The notes beneath the pieces were generated by a model, which saw nothing but the letters and a program-made list of their open reading frames with translations, was not told the origin of the DNA and did not search any database. From an uncultured Blautia sp. (GTDB lineage: Bacteria; Bacillota; Clostridia; Lachnospirales; Lachnospiraceae), in NCBI GenBank assembly GCA_934364795.1, contig CAKRMK010000002.1:99587-163586 (forward strand): DNA of 64,000 nt. Direction: 5' to 3'. Below are positions 33,678 through 42,662 of this stretch, piece after piece; the stretch's first letter is position 1; each line of letters opens with the position of its first letter. The position numbers were made by a program, and so were the translations under genes.

Positions 33678-34342
33678 ACCATATAGCCCATGCCTTTTTT
33701 GGTAATGATAAAATCACGGATTCCCAAACCCTCCAATTTTTTGCGGATTCTGGTCATGTTTACTGTGAGGGTATTATCATCTACAAAACTATCACTTTCC
33801 CAAAGCTTTGTCATAATTGCTTCTCTGGAAACAACATGTCCCTGATGTTCGAATAATATCTGCAATATCTTCAATTCATTTTTCGTCAGATCTGCAGTCT
33901 GTCCATCTGCTGAAACGGTTCCATTTCCCGGATTCAGTACCACTCCGTTGTGTTCCAGCAGACTGGTATTCTGTCCGAAAGCATATGTCCGGCGGATCAC
34001 AGCCTGAACCTTGGCAGCCAGCACATCAAGGTCAAAGGGTTTTGCAATAAAATCATCTGCACCGCGGCTCATGGCCATAACCATATTCATATTGTCTGCT
34101 GCCGATGACAGAAACAAAACCGGTACCTGGGAAACTTTCCGTATTTCCTCACACCAGTGAAACCCATTATAAAAGGGCAGTTTCAGATCCAGAAGAACCA
34201 GCTGTGGATCCTTCTGGACAAATTCCTGAAGCACATGGGAAAAGTCTTCCACCTGAAAAACTTCATATCCCCAGGATTCCAGATGACGCTTTACAATCTG
34301 CACAATGGTTTCGTCATCTTCTACCACTAAAATTTTGTACAT
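33674..34342 (-). CDS. OmpR-family response regulator (BceR-like)
   Basis: A 222-residue response regulator: receiver domain with acidic pocket VVEDDE and phospho-acceptor Asp in LVLLDLKLPFYNG, switch Ser in FLSSAAD and Lys in DFIAKPFD, then a winged-helix DNA-binding domain (LTKNELKILQILFEHQGHVVSREAIM). It is the upstream partner of the sensor kinase. Its targets are probably transporter genes elsewhere. The start (MYKILVVEDD) lies 20 bp from the edge of a family-2 repeat fragment. Confidence 0.94.
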   Translation of the reverse strand: MYKILVVEDDETIVQIVKRHLESWGYEVFQVEDFSHVLQEFVQKDPQLVLLDLKLPFYNGFHWCEEIRKVSQVPVLFLSSAADNMNMVMAMSRGADDFIAKPFDLDVLAAKVQAVIRRTYAFGQNTSLLEHNGVVLNPGNGTVSADGQTADLTKNELKILQILFEHQGHVVSREAIMTKLWESDSFVDDNTLTVNMTRIRKKLEGLGIRDFIITKKGMGYMV

Positions 34343-34373
34343 TTATGTTCCTTTCTTAAGAGAACATACTCCA

Positions 34374-34458
34374 AGAGCGTGCCCCCAATCATTCCCGCAG
34401 TCTGCACACCTCACTTTGTGGCGCACCTCTTACAGAAAGCCTTTTTCAAACAGGCTCT
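34374..34458. repeat. Family 2 repeat, short copy
   Basis: An 85-bp version keeping both ends (AGAGCGTGCCCCCAATCATTCCC and GCCTTTTTCAAACAGGCTCT, in pieces) but lacking the central hairpin. Its right end overlaps the TAG stop codon of the M42 peptidase gene, as the full copy does with the FeoB-associated gene. Confidence 0.7.
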
Positions 34459-35488
34459 ACCCCAGATAAGCCTTCAAAAGCTTCAGTGTATTCTTAGCCC
34501 CGTCTTTATGAGAACGCTCATATCCATGGGAAGCATAAACACCAGGTCCAATAAGCCCATGTTTCATATCATAGCCGGCTTTCAGTGCTGCATCCACATC
34601 AGAACCATAGTGAGGATATACATCTACTGCAAAATCAATGTCATTTTCCTGCGCTGCCTTAATAAGCCCGGAAACCACCTGATAATCATAAGGTCCCATG
34701 CTGTCCTTTGCACAAATGGAAACCATTGTCTCATCACATTCAAGACCTTTTCCCACACATCCCATATCTACAGAAATCATTTCTGTAACGCCTTCGGGAA
34801 TGGCAGCACATCCGCCATGTCCTACTTCCTCATAGGAGGTGATCAGCACATAAATTGTACGTTCTGTCTGAATTTTCTTTTCTTTTAGGTATTTCGCATA
34901 ACCAAGAAGAATTGCTGTGCTGAATTTATCATCCAGGAAACGGCTCTTAATATATCCGCTTTCTGTCACAACGGTTCTTGGATCAAAGCAGACGAAATCA
35001 CCTGTCATGATTCCCAGATTTTTCACATCTTCTTTTGATTTTACTGGCTCATCCAGAATTGCTTCCATTGTATCATAGGTACGTTTGGTGTCGCTGTACT
35101 CTCCATTTACATGAACAGAGGCATTCTCCAGCTGGAAAGTGGCATCGTATACTTTTCCTGATTTTGTATAAACCTTGCAGTTCTCTGCTTCTGCGTTATT
35201 TGGATTCATGCCGCCAATGTTGGTAAGCTTCAGGCGTCCATTATCCATGATCTGGCACACCATTCCTCCAAGTGTATCCATATGTGCAGCCAGAACCACT
35301 GCATTGTTGTCATCCTTTCCACCAAGTTTTACAAGGACGGCACCTTTCTGGGTAATCTGCGGCTCATAGCCCAGAGCTTCGAATTCCTTTTTCACAAAAT
35401 CTGCTGCCATATGTGTGAAACCGCTTGGGCTTGGCACTGCAAGCAGATCCTGTGCTGTTTTCATAATATAATCTGTGTACTTTCCCAT
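34457..35488 (-). CDS. M42-family metallo-aminopeptidase
   Basis: A 343-residue cytosolic peptidase of the M42 family, co-catalytic metal enzymes forming tetrahedral oligomers. Motifs are VVLAAHMDTLGGMV (first metal His/Asp), FLDDKFSTAILLGY, VLITSYEEVGHGG (general base Glu pair), DMGCVGKG and the C-terminal GVYASHGYERSH. M42 proteins are sometimes mislabelled endoglucanases; nothing here supports that. It is a single gene with a leader of about 70 bp from hflX. Confidence 0.92.
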   Translation of the reverse strand: MGKYTDYIMKTAQDLLAVPSPSGFTHMAADFVKKEFEALGYEPQITQKGAVLVKLGGKDDNNAVVLAAHMDTLGGMVCQIMDNGRLKLTNIGGMNPNNAEAENCKVYTKSGKVYDATFQLENASVHVNGEYSDTKRTYDTMEAILDEPVKSKEDVKNLGIMTGDFVCFDPRTVVTESGYIKSRFLDDKFSTAILLGYAKYLKEKKIQTERTIYVLITSYEEVGHGGCAAIPEGVTEMISVDMGCVGKGLECDETMVSICAKDSMGPYDYQVVSGLIKAAQENDIDFAVDVYPHYGSDVDAALKAGYDMKHGLIGPGVYASHGYERSHKDGAKNTLKLLKAYLG

Positions 35489-35560
35489 GACTTTATCTCC
35501 TGTAATTTATATTTTCTGTAATTTATGCTTCCTGCATTTCAAACAGAATTTTCACTTTTT

Positions 35561-36796
35561 TTACATAATTTTCCCGTGAATTTCCTGTGGCACTCTTGCT
35601 TTTACCAAGATTCCACCTTCTGTATACTCTTCTGAAAGAAGCTGCCCATATTCCCGGATCAGCTGAATTTTTCCGGCCTCCTGATAAGTAAATAACTTTT
35701 CCACATAAATCTGTTCTTCTGACAGAATTTTCCCCAGAAGTGCCTTTAATTCCTCAAGACCTGCGCCCGTTTTTGCAGATACCTTCAAAGTGTAATCAGC
35801 CATGCTGTCACGAAGACGGATTGCAGTTCCCAGATCAACCTTGTTAAACAATGTAATGGTCTTTTTCCCCTGAACCTCCAGCTCTTGCAAGGTATCATAA
35901 ACCACTTCCATCTGCTGCTGAGCCTGTGGATTAGAGCAGTCTACCACATGAATAATATAATCTGCGTATTTCGCCTCTTCCAGCGTACTCTTAAAGGCCT
36001 CCACCAGATTATGGGGAAGTTTGCGGATAAAACCAACGGTATCCGTAAGTAAGATCTGCTGTCCGTCATCCAGAGTCAGTGCCCTTGTAGTAGGATCCAA
36101 AGTAGCAAAAAGCTTATCCTCAGAAAGCACCCCTGCTCCTGTCAGCGTATTTAAAAGTGTGGACTTTCCTGCATTTGTATAGCCTACAATTGCAGCGGTT
36201 TTCATTTTGCCCCGTGTCCGTCCTGTGCGGAGAAGCTCTCTGTGTTTCTCTACCTGTGACAGCTCTTCTTTCAAAGCTGTGATTCTTTTACGGATCAGAC
36301 GACGGTCACTTTCCAGCTTTTTCTCTCCAGGTCCTCTTGTTCCAATACCGCCTCCAAGTCTTGACAAAGATACGCCAAGTCCAACCAGTCTGGATGCCCG
36401 GTAACGAAGCTGCGCCAGCTCTACCTGAATCTTACCCTCGCTTGTAGTTGCATGCTTTGCAAAAATATCAAGGATCAAAAGGGTTCGATCCATCACCTTA
36501 CATTCCAGCTCATGCTCCAGATTATTCATCTGTGCCGGAGACAGCTCATCATCGCAGATAATTCCGGTGGCATCTGTGGCAAGCATAAGGGAACGGACTT
36601 CGTCAATTTTTCCCTTTCCAATGTAGGTTCCCGGATGAACTGTTTCACGGTTCTGGATAATTTTTCCCACAGTTATAGCTCCTGCTGTATCTGCAAGTTC
36701 CTCCAGCTCATCCAGAGACTCTTTTACATTGTCATTCTCATCCAGCTGGACTCCCACAAGAATTACCCGTTCCTGTATTTCTTCAATATATTCCAT
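35561..36796 (-). CDS. hflX: Ribosome-associated GTPase HflX
   Basis: A 411-residue GTPase that splits stalled 70S ribosomes. The N-terminal HflX domain (ETVHPGTYIGKGKIDEV, RTLLILDIFAKHATTSEGKIQVELAQLRYR in part, GGIGTRGPGEKKLE) is followed by a long helical linker and the G domain: VGYTNAGKSTLLN, the switch DTVGFIRKLP and NKVD. All G motifs are intact and the length is normal. CTCC-type ribosome site precedes the ATG. Upstream is a family-1 repeat. Confidence 0.95.
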   Translation of the reverse strand: MEYIEEIQERVILVGVQLDENDNVKESLDELEELADTAGAITVGKIIQNRETVHPGTYIGKGKIDEVRSLMLATDATGIICDDELSPAQMNNLEHELECKVMDRTLLILDIFAKHATTSEGKIQVELAQLRYRASRLVGLGVSLSRLGGGIGTRGPGEKKLESDRRLIRKRITALKEELSQVEKHRELLRTGRTRGKMKTAAIVGYTNAGKSTLLNTLTGAGVLSEDKLFATLDPTTRALTLDDGQQILLTDTVGFIRKLPHNLVEAFKSTLEEAKYADYIIHVVDCSNPQAQQQMEVVYDTLQELEVQGKKTITLFNKVDLGTAIRLRDSMADYTLKVSAKTGAGLEELKALLGKILSEEQIYVEKLFTYQEAGKIQLIREYGQLLSEEYTEGGILVKARVPQEIHGKIM

Positions 36797-37137
36797 AAAT
36801 CCTCCTTTCGGATTTTACCCAAAAGAATCCTGCAAAGCAGGATTCTTTACCTGCCGCGGACCTCTCCAAGCTTCATATACCATTCCACCGCAGTGCACTT
36901 TGCCTGATAGGGCTTTCTCCGAGTATAACACAAAACTTACAAAAGCAGTAACAAAAAACCGGTAATCTGTGTATTTTCCTCACACATAAAATCCTCCAGC
37001 CTTTTTCAAACAGGTCCCAGGATTTCGTTATGTCTGAATATGTTTTCACAAATTACCGATTTTAACCTCTTTTACTATTTTCTCTTATGTTACTGTTATT
37101 TTTTATTATCGTTCTTTAAAGCCATAAAGCCGGTTTA
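36797..37137. repeat. Intergenic region with repeat family 1, copy B (36822-36917)
   Basis: The repeat reads AGAATCCTGCAAAGCAGGATTCT, then TACCATTCCACCGCAGTGC and TGCCTGATAGGGCTTTC in shorter pieces, matching copy A at about 8090 over roughly 100 bp. It starts with a small perfect hairpin AGAATCCTGC-AAA-GCAGGATTCT. The rest of the gap is AT-rich with a tract CCTTTTTCAAACAGG near 37000 like the end of repeat family 2. No gene was recognised. Confidence 0.55.
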
Positions 37138-38223
37138 TTACTGAATGGTTCCGGTTCTTGTTTTAAGGAAATCAAGTTCTTTGGCTGCATCCTCATCTTC
37201 CGGATACATTCCTACATAAGACTGGGCTTTCTCCTGTGCTGTAGTGAAGTCCAGCTTCCGCTCATAAACTACGATTTCGTTAAAAAGAAGACTTTGCATT
37301 TCATCATCAGACGCAGCTGCAATGCCATTGTTTATATTTTCCAGGGCTGAATCATAATTTTCTTCCGCCATATCACATAACGCAAGTCCGTTATATCCCG
37401 GTGCTGCTGTCTGCTGCTGATTTTTACCAGATTCATCCAGTTTTTCATTTATATATTGCTGGTACATGGCTCTTGCATTGGAATAGTCATTCTGGGCGCT
37501 GTAAACCATGCCAAGAAGAAGGAGTGCCTCTGTGCTTCCCTGCTTCACTGCATCGGTCAGCTCATTTTTCGCACTTGCATAATCTTCCATATAGTAGTAG
37601 ATCCGTCCACGGTCACAAAGATCATCTGCGCCTTTCGCTTCTGTGGAAAGCACTGCTTCCAGGTATCTGGTTCCGTCAGCTTCCATATCCTTATCCAGAT
37701 AAGTCTCATAAATCTGAATGGCACGGTCGTAGCTGGAATCTTCTCCATATGCCTGCTCAAAATTAGAAGCAGCTTCATCATAGCCATCCATTGCAAGAGC
37801 AACCCTTCCTGTAAGGAAATAAGAATCTGCATCCATATCATAATTCTGTGCCAATACCTGACAATCTGCCATGGCATCTTCCAGATAGCCAGCTTTCAAT
37901 CTTGCTGTGGCACGGTACAGATAAAGGTCACGCAGCATGGATTTACTTACATTCTCTGCTCCTATAGCTCCTGAAAAAGCTTCAATAGCTGCATCATAAT
38001 TTCCAAGACGCAGCTGGCAGATTCCGATTCCACGATAAGATACTGCCGGATTTATCCCATTATTCACCGAAGTGGTAAACTCATCCAGAGCATAATCATA
38101 GCTCTCCTGCTTAAGATCTCTTACCGCCTCATCAAATATCTGCTGTTGTTCATTATTGCAGCCTGCAAGAGCCAAAATTCCCATACAGGCTGCCAGAATC
38201 CCTGCTGTCTTTCTAATTCTCAT
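37138..38223 (-). CDS. Tetratricopeptide-repeat lipoprotein
   Basis: About 361 residues beginning with a lipoprotein signal peptide ending in LALAGC, so it is probably anchored outside the membrane. The rest is a series of TPR-like helical pairs (FTTSVNNGINPAVSYRGIGIC, YFLTGRVALAMDGYDEAASNFEQ, LLLGMVYSAQNDYSNARAMYQQY in part). Such proteins act as protein-interaction scaffolds; the partner is unknown. It overlaps or abuts glmM: either the ATG at 38223 or a TTG at 38229 that overlaps the glmM stop may be the start. Conserved linkage with glmM hints at envelope assembly. Confidence 0.88.
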   Translation of the reverse strand: MRIRKTAGILAACMGILALAGCNNEQQQIFDEAVRDLKQESYDYALDEFTTSVNNGINPAVSYRGIGICQLRLGNYDAAIEAFSGAIGAENVSKSMLRDLYLYRATARLKAGYLEDAMADCQVLAQNYDMDADSYFLTGRVALAMDGYDEAASNFEQAYGEDSSYDRAIQIYETYLDKDMEADGTRYLEAVLSTEAKGADDLCDRGRIYYYMEDYASAKNELTDAVKQGSTEALLLLGMVYSAQNDYSNARAMYQQYINEKLDESGKNQQQTAAPGYNGLALCDMAEENYDSALENINNGIAAASDDEMQSLLFNEIVVYERKLDFTTAQEKAQSYVGMYPEDEDAAKELDFLKTRTGTIQ

Positions 38224-38225
38224 TC

Positions 38226-39572
38226 TCAACCAACAATCAGTCCTTCGGCTTCCATTACATCTACAACACTGTCTACATATTTATGGCAAAGCTCATCTGT
38301 TTCAGCCTCCACCATTACACGGATCAGCGGCTCTGTACCGCTTTCACGTACCAGAATACGTCCGGCATCTCCAAGTGCCTTTGCAGCTGCATCAACAGCC
38401 TCTACTACCTTTGGATTCTCTCTTGCTGTTTTCTTGTCAGCAACACGCACATTGCGAAGTACCTGAGGATATACTTTCATTTCCTTTGCAAGATCGCAGA
38501 GAGTGGACTTTTTATCTACACATGCTTCCATAATCATAAGAGAAGTCAGAATACCATCCCCAGTTGCTGCATAGCGGCTGAAAATAATATGTCCGGACTG
38601 CTCACCACCAATGCTGTAATTGTTTGCCATCATGTTCTCTGCAACATATTTGTCACCAACTGCAGTCTGCTCATAGCGCATTCCCTCACGCTCCAGAGCC
38701 TTGTAAAGTCCCATATTGGACATAACTGTGGTAACAACAGTGTTGCCATTTAATTTGCCCTGTTCTTTCAGATACTTGCCGCATACATACATGATCTTAT
38801 CACCATCAATAATATTTCCCCGGTGATCTACTGCGATACAGCGGTCTGCATCTCCATCATAGGCAAAACCAATATCAAGGCCATTGTCTACTACATATTT
38901 CTGCAGCACCTCAATATGAGTGGAACCGCAGTTTGTGTTAATATTGGTTCCATCTGGCTGGTTATTAATTACATAAGTCTTTGCCTGAAGTGCCTCAAAT
39001 ACACTTTTTGCAATTGCAGAAGAACTTCCATTTGCACAGTCAAGACCAACTTTTACATTCTTGAAATCACGGCTTGGAATGGAGATCAGATATCCGATAT
39101 AGCGGTTACGTCCGGAAGCAAAGTCAATTGTACGTCCGATATCTTCCTTGCGGGCAAGAGGGAGCTCCTCGATCTTGCCATCGATATAAGCCTCAATACG
39201 CTCCTCAATCTCTGACTCGATCTTCTGTCCGTTACCGTTCAGAAGCTTGATTCCATTGTCATAAAATGGATTATGGCTAGCAGAAATCATGATTCCGCAG
39301 TCAAAATCCTCTGTACGTACTGCAAAGGATACGCTTGGAGTTGTAGTAACATGAAGAAGATATACGTCTGCACCAGAAGCAGTAAGACCGGCAACAAGGG
39401 CATATTCAAACATGTAGCTGCTTCGTCTGGTATCCTTACCGATTACGATTTTTGCCTTATGGTCTCTTCCGTAATACCATCCAACATAACGTCCTACTTT
39501 AAATGCATTATCAACAGTAAGCTGAACATTTGCCTCTCCACGAAATCCGTCTGTTCCAAAATATTTTCCCAT
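38226..39572 (-). CDS. glmM: Phosphoglucosamine mutase
   Basis: Converts glucosamine-6-phosphate to glucosamine-1-phosphate for UDP-GlcNAc and so for peptidoglycan. The 448 residues contain GTDGFRG at the N-terminus, the active-site phosphoserine S99 in MISASHNPFYDNGIK, the Mg2+ loop YDGDADRC, the sugar-binding GGEQSGHIIF and the phosphate-binding RESGTEPLIRVM. All are intact. It lies 46 bp downstream of the nucleotidyltransferase gene. Confidence 0.96.
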   Translation of the reverse strand: MGKYFGTDGFRGEANVQLTVDNAFKVGRYVGWYYGRDHKAKIVIGKDTRRSSYMFEYALVAGLTASGADVYLLHVTTTPSVSFAVRTEDFDCGIMISASHNPFYDNGIKLLNGNGQKIESEIEERIEAYIDGKIEELPLARKEDIGRTIDFASGRNRYIGYLISIPSRDFKNVKVGLDCANGSSSAIAKSVFEALQAKTYVINNQPDGTNINTNCGSTHIEVLQKYVVDNGLDIGFAYDGDADRCIAVDHRGNIIDGDKIMYVCGKYLKEQGKLNGNTVVTTVMSNMGLYKALEREGMRYEQTAVGDKYVAENMMANNYSIGGEQSGHIIFSRYAATGDGILTSLMIMEACVDKKSTLCDLAKEMKVYPQVLRNVRVADKKTARENPKVVEAVDAAAKALGDAGRILVRESGTEPLIRVMVEAETDELCHKYVDSVVDVMEAEGLIVG

Positions 39573-39618
39573 AACTAATCATCCTCCTGACACATGGTTA
39601 TTATCTGTAAAATTAAAA

Positions 39619-40536
39619 TTACTTATAAAGTTCATTTGGGTAAACCCCTGCGTCTATAAGTTCTTTAAATGCCTTTATTACAACTTCCTTGTCCTCCTGG
39701 TAAGTTACGCCAAACCAGGTATCCTTTGTCTCCAGCACATCTACCTGTGCAGTTCCCTTCTGGATAAGCTCATCGATCATTACCGGAAGAAGATATTCTG
39801 CCTTAAGGTCTCCTGGCTTCACATTCTCAAGGAATTCTACAAATCCGTCATATAAAGTATCCATAAATGCCGGAGTCAGTCCCCACATATTCATGGAAAC
39901 CAGCTCGTTAAGATCAAGTTTCTCCACCGGCTGTCCGTCCTCACGGCTCTCGGCACCGTCTGCAGTCTTGAAAATATTGTGAGTCTCTGTTACGCCTGTG
40001 AGCTTGCCGTCTGTAATGTGGCAAAGTCCTCTGGTAACACTTCCGTTATCACTTAAGGTATTTCCAAGTCTGAATCCAGCCATACAAATATGAAGAACCT
40101 CATCTGCTGGCTGCTCCTGTACCAGATAATCATGTACCTTTACATAGGCTTCCTTGCCATAGTAGTCATCTGCATTGATAACTGCAAACGGCTCTGTAAG
40201 GAACTCACGGGCACAGATTACAGCATGTCCGGTTCCCCATGGTTTGGTTCTGTCTGCCGGCTTTACGAAACCTTCCGGAAGCTTATCCATCTCCTGGAAA
40301 GCATATGCAACTTCTGCAATCTTAGATACTCTTGCTCCAATGGTGTTCTTAAATTCTTCTTCAAGATCCTTACGGATAATAAACACAATCTTGTTAAATC
40401 CAGCCTCCAGCGCATCACGAATGGAATAATCCATAATGATCTCTCCATTAGGCCCTACCGGTGCAAGCTGTTTGATTCCGTTTCCAAAGCGGCTTCCTAC
40501 TCCGGCAGCCATGATTACAAGAGTTGTCTTTTTCAT
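39619..40536 (-). CDS. Sugar-phosphate nucleotidyltransferase-like protein
   Basis: A 305-residue protein with the nucleotidyltransferase start VIMAAGVGSRFGNGIKQLAP and the metal-binding INADDYYG. It resembles the NTP-transferase family of UTP-glucose and mannose-phosphate nucleotidyltransferases, but the exact sugar cannot be read from the sequence. A promoter lies just upstream and glmM follows, so a role in amino-sugar or cell-wall precursor supply is plausible. Confidence 0.85.
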   Translation of the reverse strand: MKKTTLVIMAAGVGSRFGNGIKQLAPVGPNGEIIMDYSIRDALEAGFNKIVFIIRKDLEEEFKNTIGARVSKIAEVAYAFQEMDKLPEGFVKPADRTKPWGTGHAVICAREFLTEPFAVINADDYYGKEAYVKVHDYLVQEQPADEVLHICMAGFRLGNTLSDNGSVTRGLCHITDGKLTGVTETHNIFKTADGAESREDGQPVEKLDLNELVSMNMWGLTPAFMDTLYDGFVEFLENVKPGDLKAEYLLPVMIDELIQKGTAQVDVLETKDTWFGVTYQEDKEVVIKAFKELIDAGVYPNELYK

Positions 40537-40569
40537 AGGTAATACCCTCCCATTTTCTCTGATTTTGTG

Positions 40570-40596
40570 TTACTGTTCACGACCTTCACAGCAACG
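40570..40596. repeat. Repeat family 3, 27-bp copy
   Basis: TTACTGTTCAC-gacc-TTCACAGCAACG in the leader of the nucleotidyltransferase gene. The same unit occurs reversed at 61051-61077 and 31418-31443. It lies between the -10 box and the start codon, so it is transcribed. Confidence 0.65.
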
Positions 40597-40612
40597 GTTT
40601 TGTTATTATAGT

Positions 40613-40641
40613 ATACTATACCATCAGCATTGTATTTTCAA
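40613..40641 (-). promoter_or_regulatory. Promoter of the nucleotidyltransferase-glmM genes
   Basis: -35 TTGAAA (40636-40641), 17 bp, -10 TAGTAT (40613-40618) on the minus strand, next to further TATACTATAAT sequence that could serve as an alternative -10. Confidence 0.6.
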
Positions 40642-40681
40642 TTATTTCTTTACTTTATTACTCTTTTTTGTAATTAATTTG

Positions 40682-41755
40682 TTATTGCTCCTGCAGATTG
40701 CTAAGCTTTGCAGCCTGGTCAGCAGCAATCAGGCTGTCAATGATCTCATCCAGATCCCCATTTAAAATATTATCCAGTCTGTGCAGGGTAAGCTTGATTC
40801 GGTGATCTGTTACACGTCCCTGTGGGAAATTATATGTCCTGATCTTTTCAGAACGGTCACCTGTACCGATCTGGCTTCTTCTTGCTTCTGCCTCTGCATC
40901 ATGCTGCTTTGCAAGCTCCATCTCATACAGACGGGAACGCAGAACCTTTAATGCCTTGTCTTTATTTTTAAGCTGTGATTTCTCATCCTGACAGGAAATT
41001 ACAATTCCGGTAGGAATATGGGTAAGACGTACTGCAGAGTCTGTAGTATTGACACACTGTCCACCATTACCGGACGCACGGAACACATCAAACTTACAGT
41101 CATTCATGTCCAGATGGAAATCAATCTCCTCGGCTTCCGGCATGATTGCTACTGTACAGGTAGAAGTATGGATTCTGCCGCCTGACTCAGTCTCCGGAAC
41201 TCGCTGTACACGGTGCACACCGCTTTCATATTTCAGTCTGGAATAGGCTCCTGCACCATTGATCATAAAGGTAACTTCCTTAAATCCGCCAATTCCGTTC
41301 TCGTTCAGACTCATCATTTCTGTTTTCCAGCGTCTGGACTCTGCATATTTCACATACATTCTGTAAATCTCGGAAGCAAAAAGCGCAGCCTCGTCTCCAC
41401 CTGCACCGGCACGGATCTCAACGATAACGTTTTTGTTATCATTAGGGTCTTTTGGAAGAAGAAGGATCTTCAGTTCATGCTCCAGCTCTTCCACTCTCTT
41501 CTTTGCATCGGAAAGCTCTTCTTTGAGCATTTCACGCATTTCCTCATCCTTTTCCTCTTCCAGCATAGAAAGACTGTCCTGGATAGTTTCTTTATTTTTC
41601 TTATATTCCTTATAGGTATCCACAATTGGCTGCAGGTCGCTCTGTTCCTTCATAAGCTTCTGAAAACGATCCGGGTTTGCAGTTACATCCGGCTCACCCA
41701 GCTCATTCAGAACTTCTTCAAAACGAATGAGCAAATCATCCAACTTGTCAAACAT
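40682..41755 (-). CDS. prfA: Peptide chain release factor 1
   Basis: Recognises UAA/UAG stop codons and triggers peptide release. The 357-residue protein has the helical N-terminal domain, [16 protein letters not shown], the catalytic GGQ in [19 protein letters not shown], and the C-terminal [15 protein letters not shown]. It is RF1, not RF2, by overall motif pattern and by lack of a programmed frameshift. prmC, encoding the methylase of the GGQ glutamine, is directly upstream on the same strand. Confidence 0.96.
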   Translation of the reverse strand: MFDKLDDLLIRFEEVLNELGEPDVTANPDRFQKLMKEQSDLQPIVDTYKEYKKNKETIQDSLSMLEEEKDEEMREMLKEELSDAKKRVEELEHELKILLLPKDPNDNKNVIVEIRAGAGGDEAALFASEIYRMYVKYAESRRWKTEMMSLNENGIGGFKEVTFMINGAGAYSRLKYESGVHRVQRVPETESGGRIHTSTCTVAIMPEAEEIDFHLDMNDCKFDVFRASGNGGQCVNTTDSAVRLTHIPTGIVISCQDEKSQLKNKDKALKVLRSRLYEMELAKQHDAEAEARRSQIGTGDRSEKIRTYNFPQGRVTDHRIKLTLHRLDNILNGDLDEIIDSLIAADQAAKLSNLQEQ

Positions 41756-41786
41756 GGTTTTCCTCCTGTTATTTCTAATCTATCTG

Positions 41787-42662
41787 TTATTCTGTTCTCT
41801 GTCCCATCACCACACGGTCCAGCCCTGCCAGATCTTTTATTACCTGTACATTTATGAAACCGTTTTTTTTAAGTAAAAAGCTTACATCCTTTCCCTGATC
41901 GCAGCCGATTTCGAACAGCATCCAGCCATTTTTTTTCAGGAAATTCTTTCCCCTGGACACGATCTCTCTGTAAAAATACAGACCGTCTTCATGTCCATCC
42001 AGTGCAAGATAGGGATCATGCCCTTTCACTTCTTCCATAAGTGATGCAATCTCTGCACTTCTGATATACGGGGGATTCGAAATAAGGATATCATATGCCA
42101 GCCTGTCTTTGCCAGTAGTTTCTGTAAAAAAAGATGCCGAAAATAAATCGCTTTCCACGAATTTCACTCTTTTTTCCACTTCCAGGCTGGCGGCATTTCT
42201 TTTTGCCACTTCAAGCGCTGGCACAGAAATGTCCACTGCCGTTCCTAGTGCCTCCTGTTTCATTGCCAGAAGACTTAGCAAAATACATCCTGAACCGGTA
42301 CACATATCCAGAATCACCGGCTCTTTTATTTCCTTCAAAATATCAAGTGCACATTCCACCAGTGTTTCCGTATCCTGCCTGGGCACCAGAACATTTTCAT
42401 TTACATAAAATTCAAATCCCATAAAAAAAGCCTGATGGGTAAGATGCTGCAGTGGAATATGCTCTGCCCTTTGCCGGATCAGCTCCTTGTATGCTTCTGT
42501 CTTTTTCTCTTCCACTTCATCGGTCTGATGTGCAAAGTAATAGGCGCGGCTTACACCTGTCACATATTCTAAAAGAAGCCAGGCATCCAGCCTGGCCTCC
42601 TGGATCTCATTTTGTTCCAGAACTTTAGTTCCTTCTTTTAATAAGTATTCCAAAGTCATCAT
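41787..42662 (-). CDS. prmC: Release-factor glutamine methyltransferase
   Basis: Methylates the glutamine of the GGQ motif in release factors using SAM. The 291 residues have an N-terminal helical domain and a Rossmann methyltransferase domain with ILDMCTGSGCILLSLL and the NPPY active site in LISNPPYIRSAEI. The gene overlaps the DUF1385 gene by four bases (ATGA) and precedes prfA by 31 bp, the usual pairing. Confidence 0.95.
   Translation of the reverse strand: MMTLEYLLKEGTKVLEQNEIQEARLDAWLLLEYVTGVSRAYYFAHQTDEVEEKKTEAYKELIRQRAEHIPLQHLTHQAFFMGFEFYVNENVLVPRQDTETLVECALDILKEIKEPVILDMCTGSGCILLSLLAMKQEALGTAVDISVPALEVAKRNAASLEVEKRVKFVESDLFSASFFTETTGKDRLAYDILISNPPYIRSAEIASLMEEVKGHDPYLALDGHEDGLYFYREIVSRGKNFLKKNGWMLFEIGCDQGKDVSFLLKKNGFINVQVIKDLAGLDRVVMGQRTE

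Noticed and set aside
34457..35488. Endoglucanase
   Set aside because: M42 peptidases are often mislabelled this way; the metal-binding peptidase motifs are complete.
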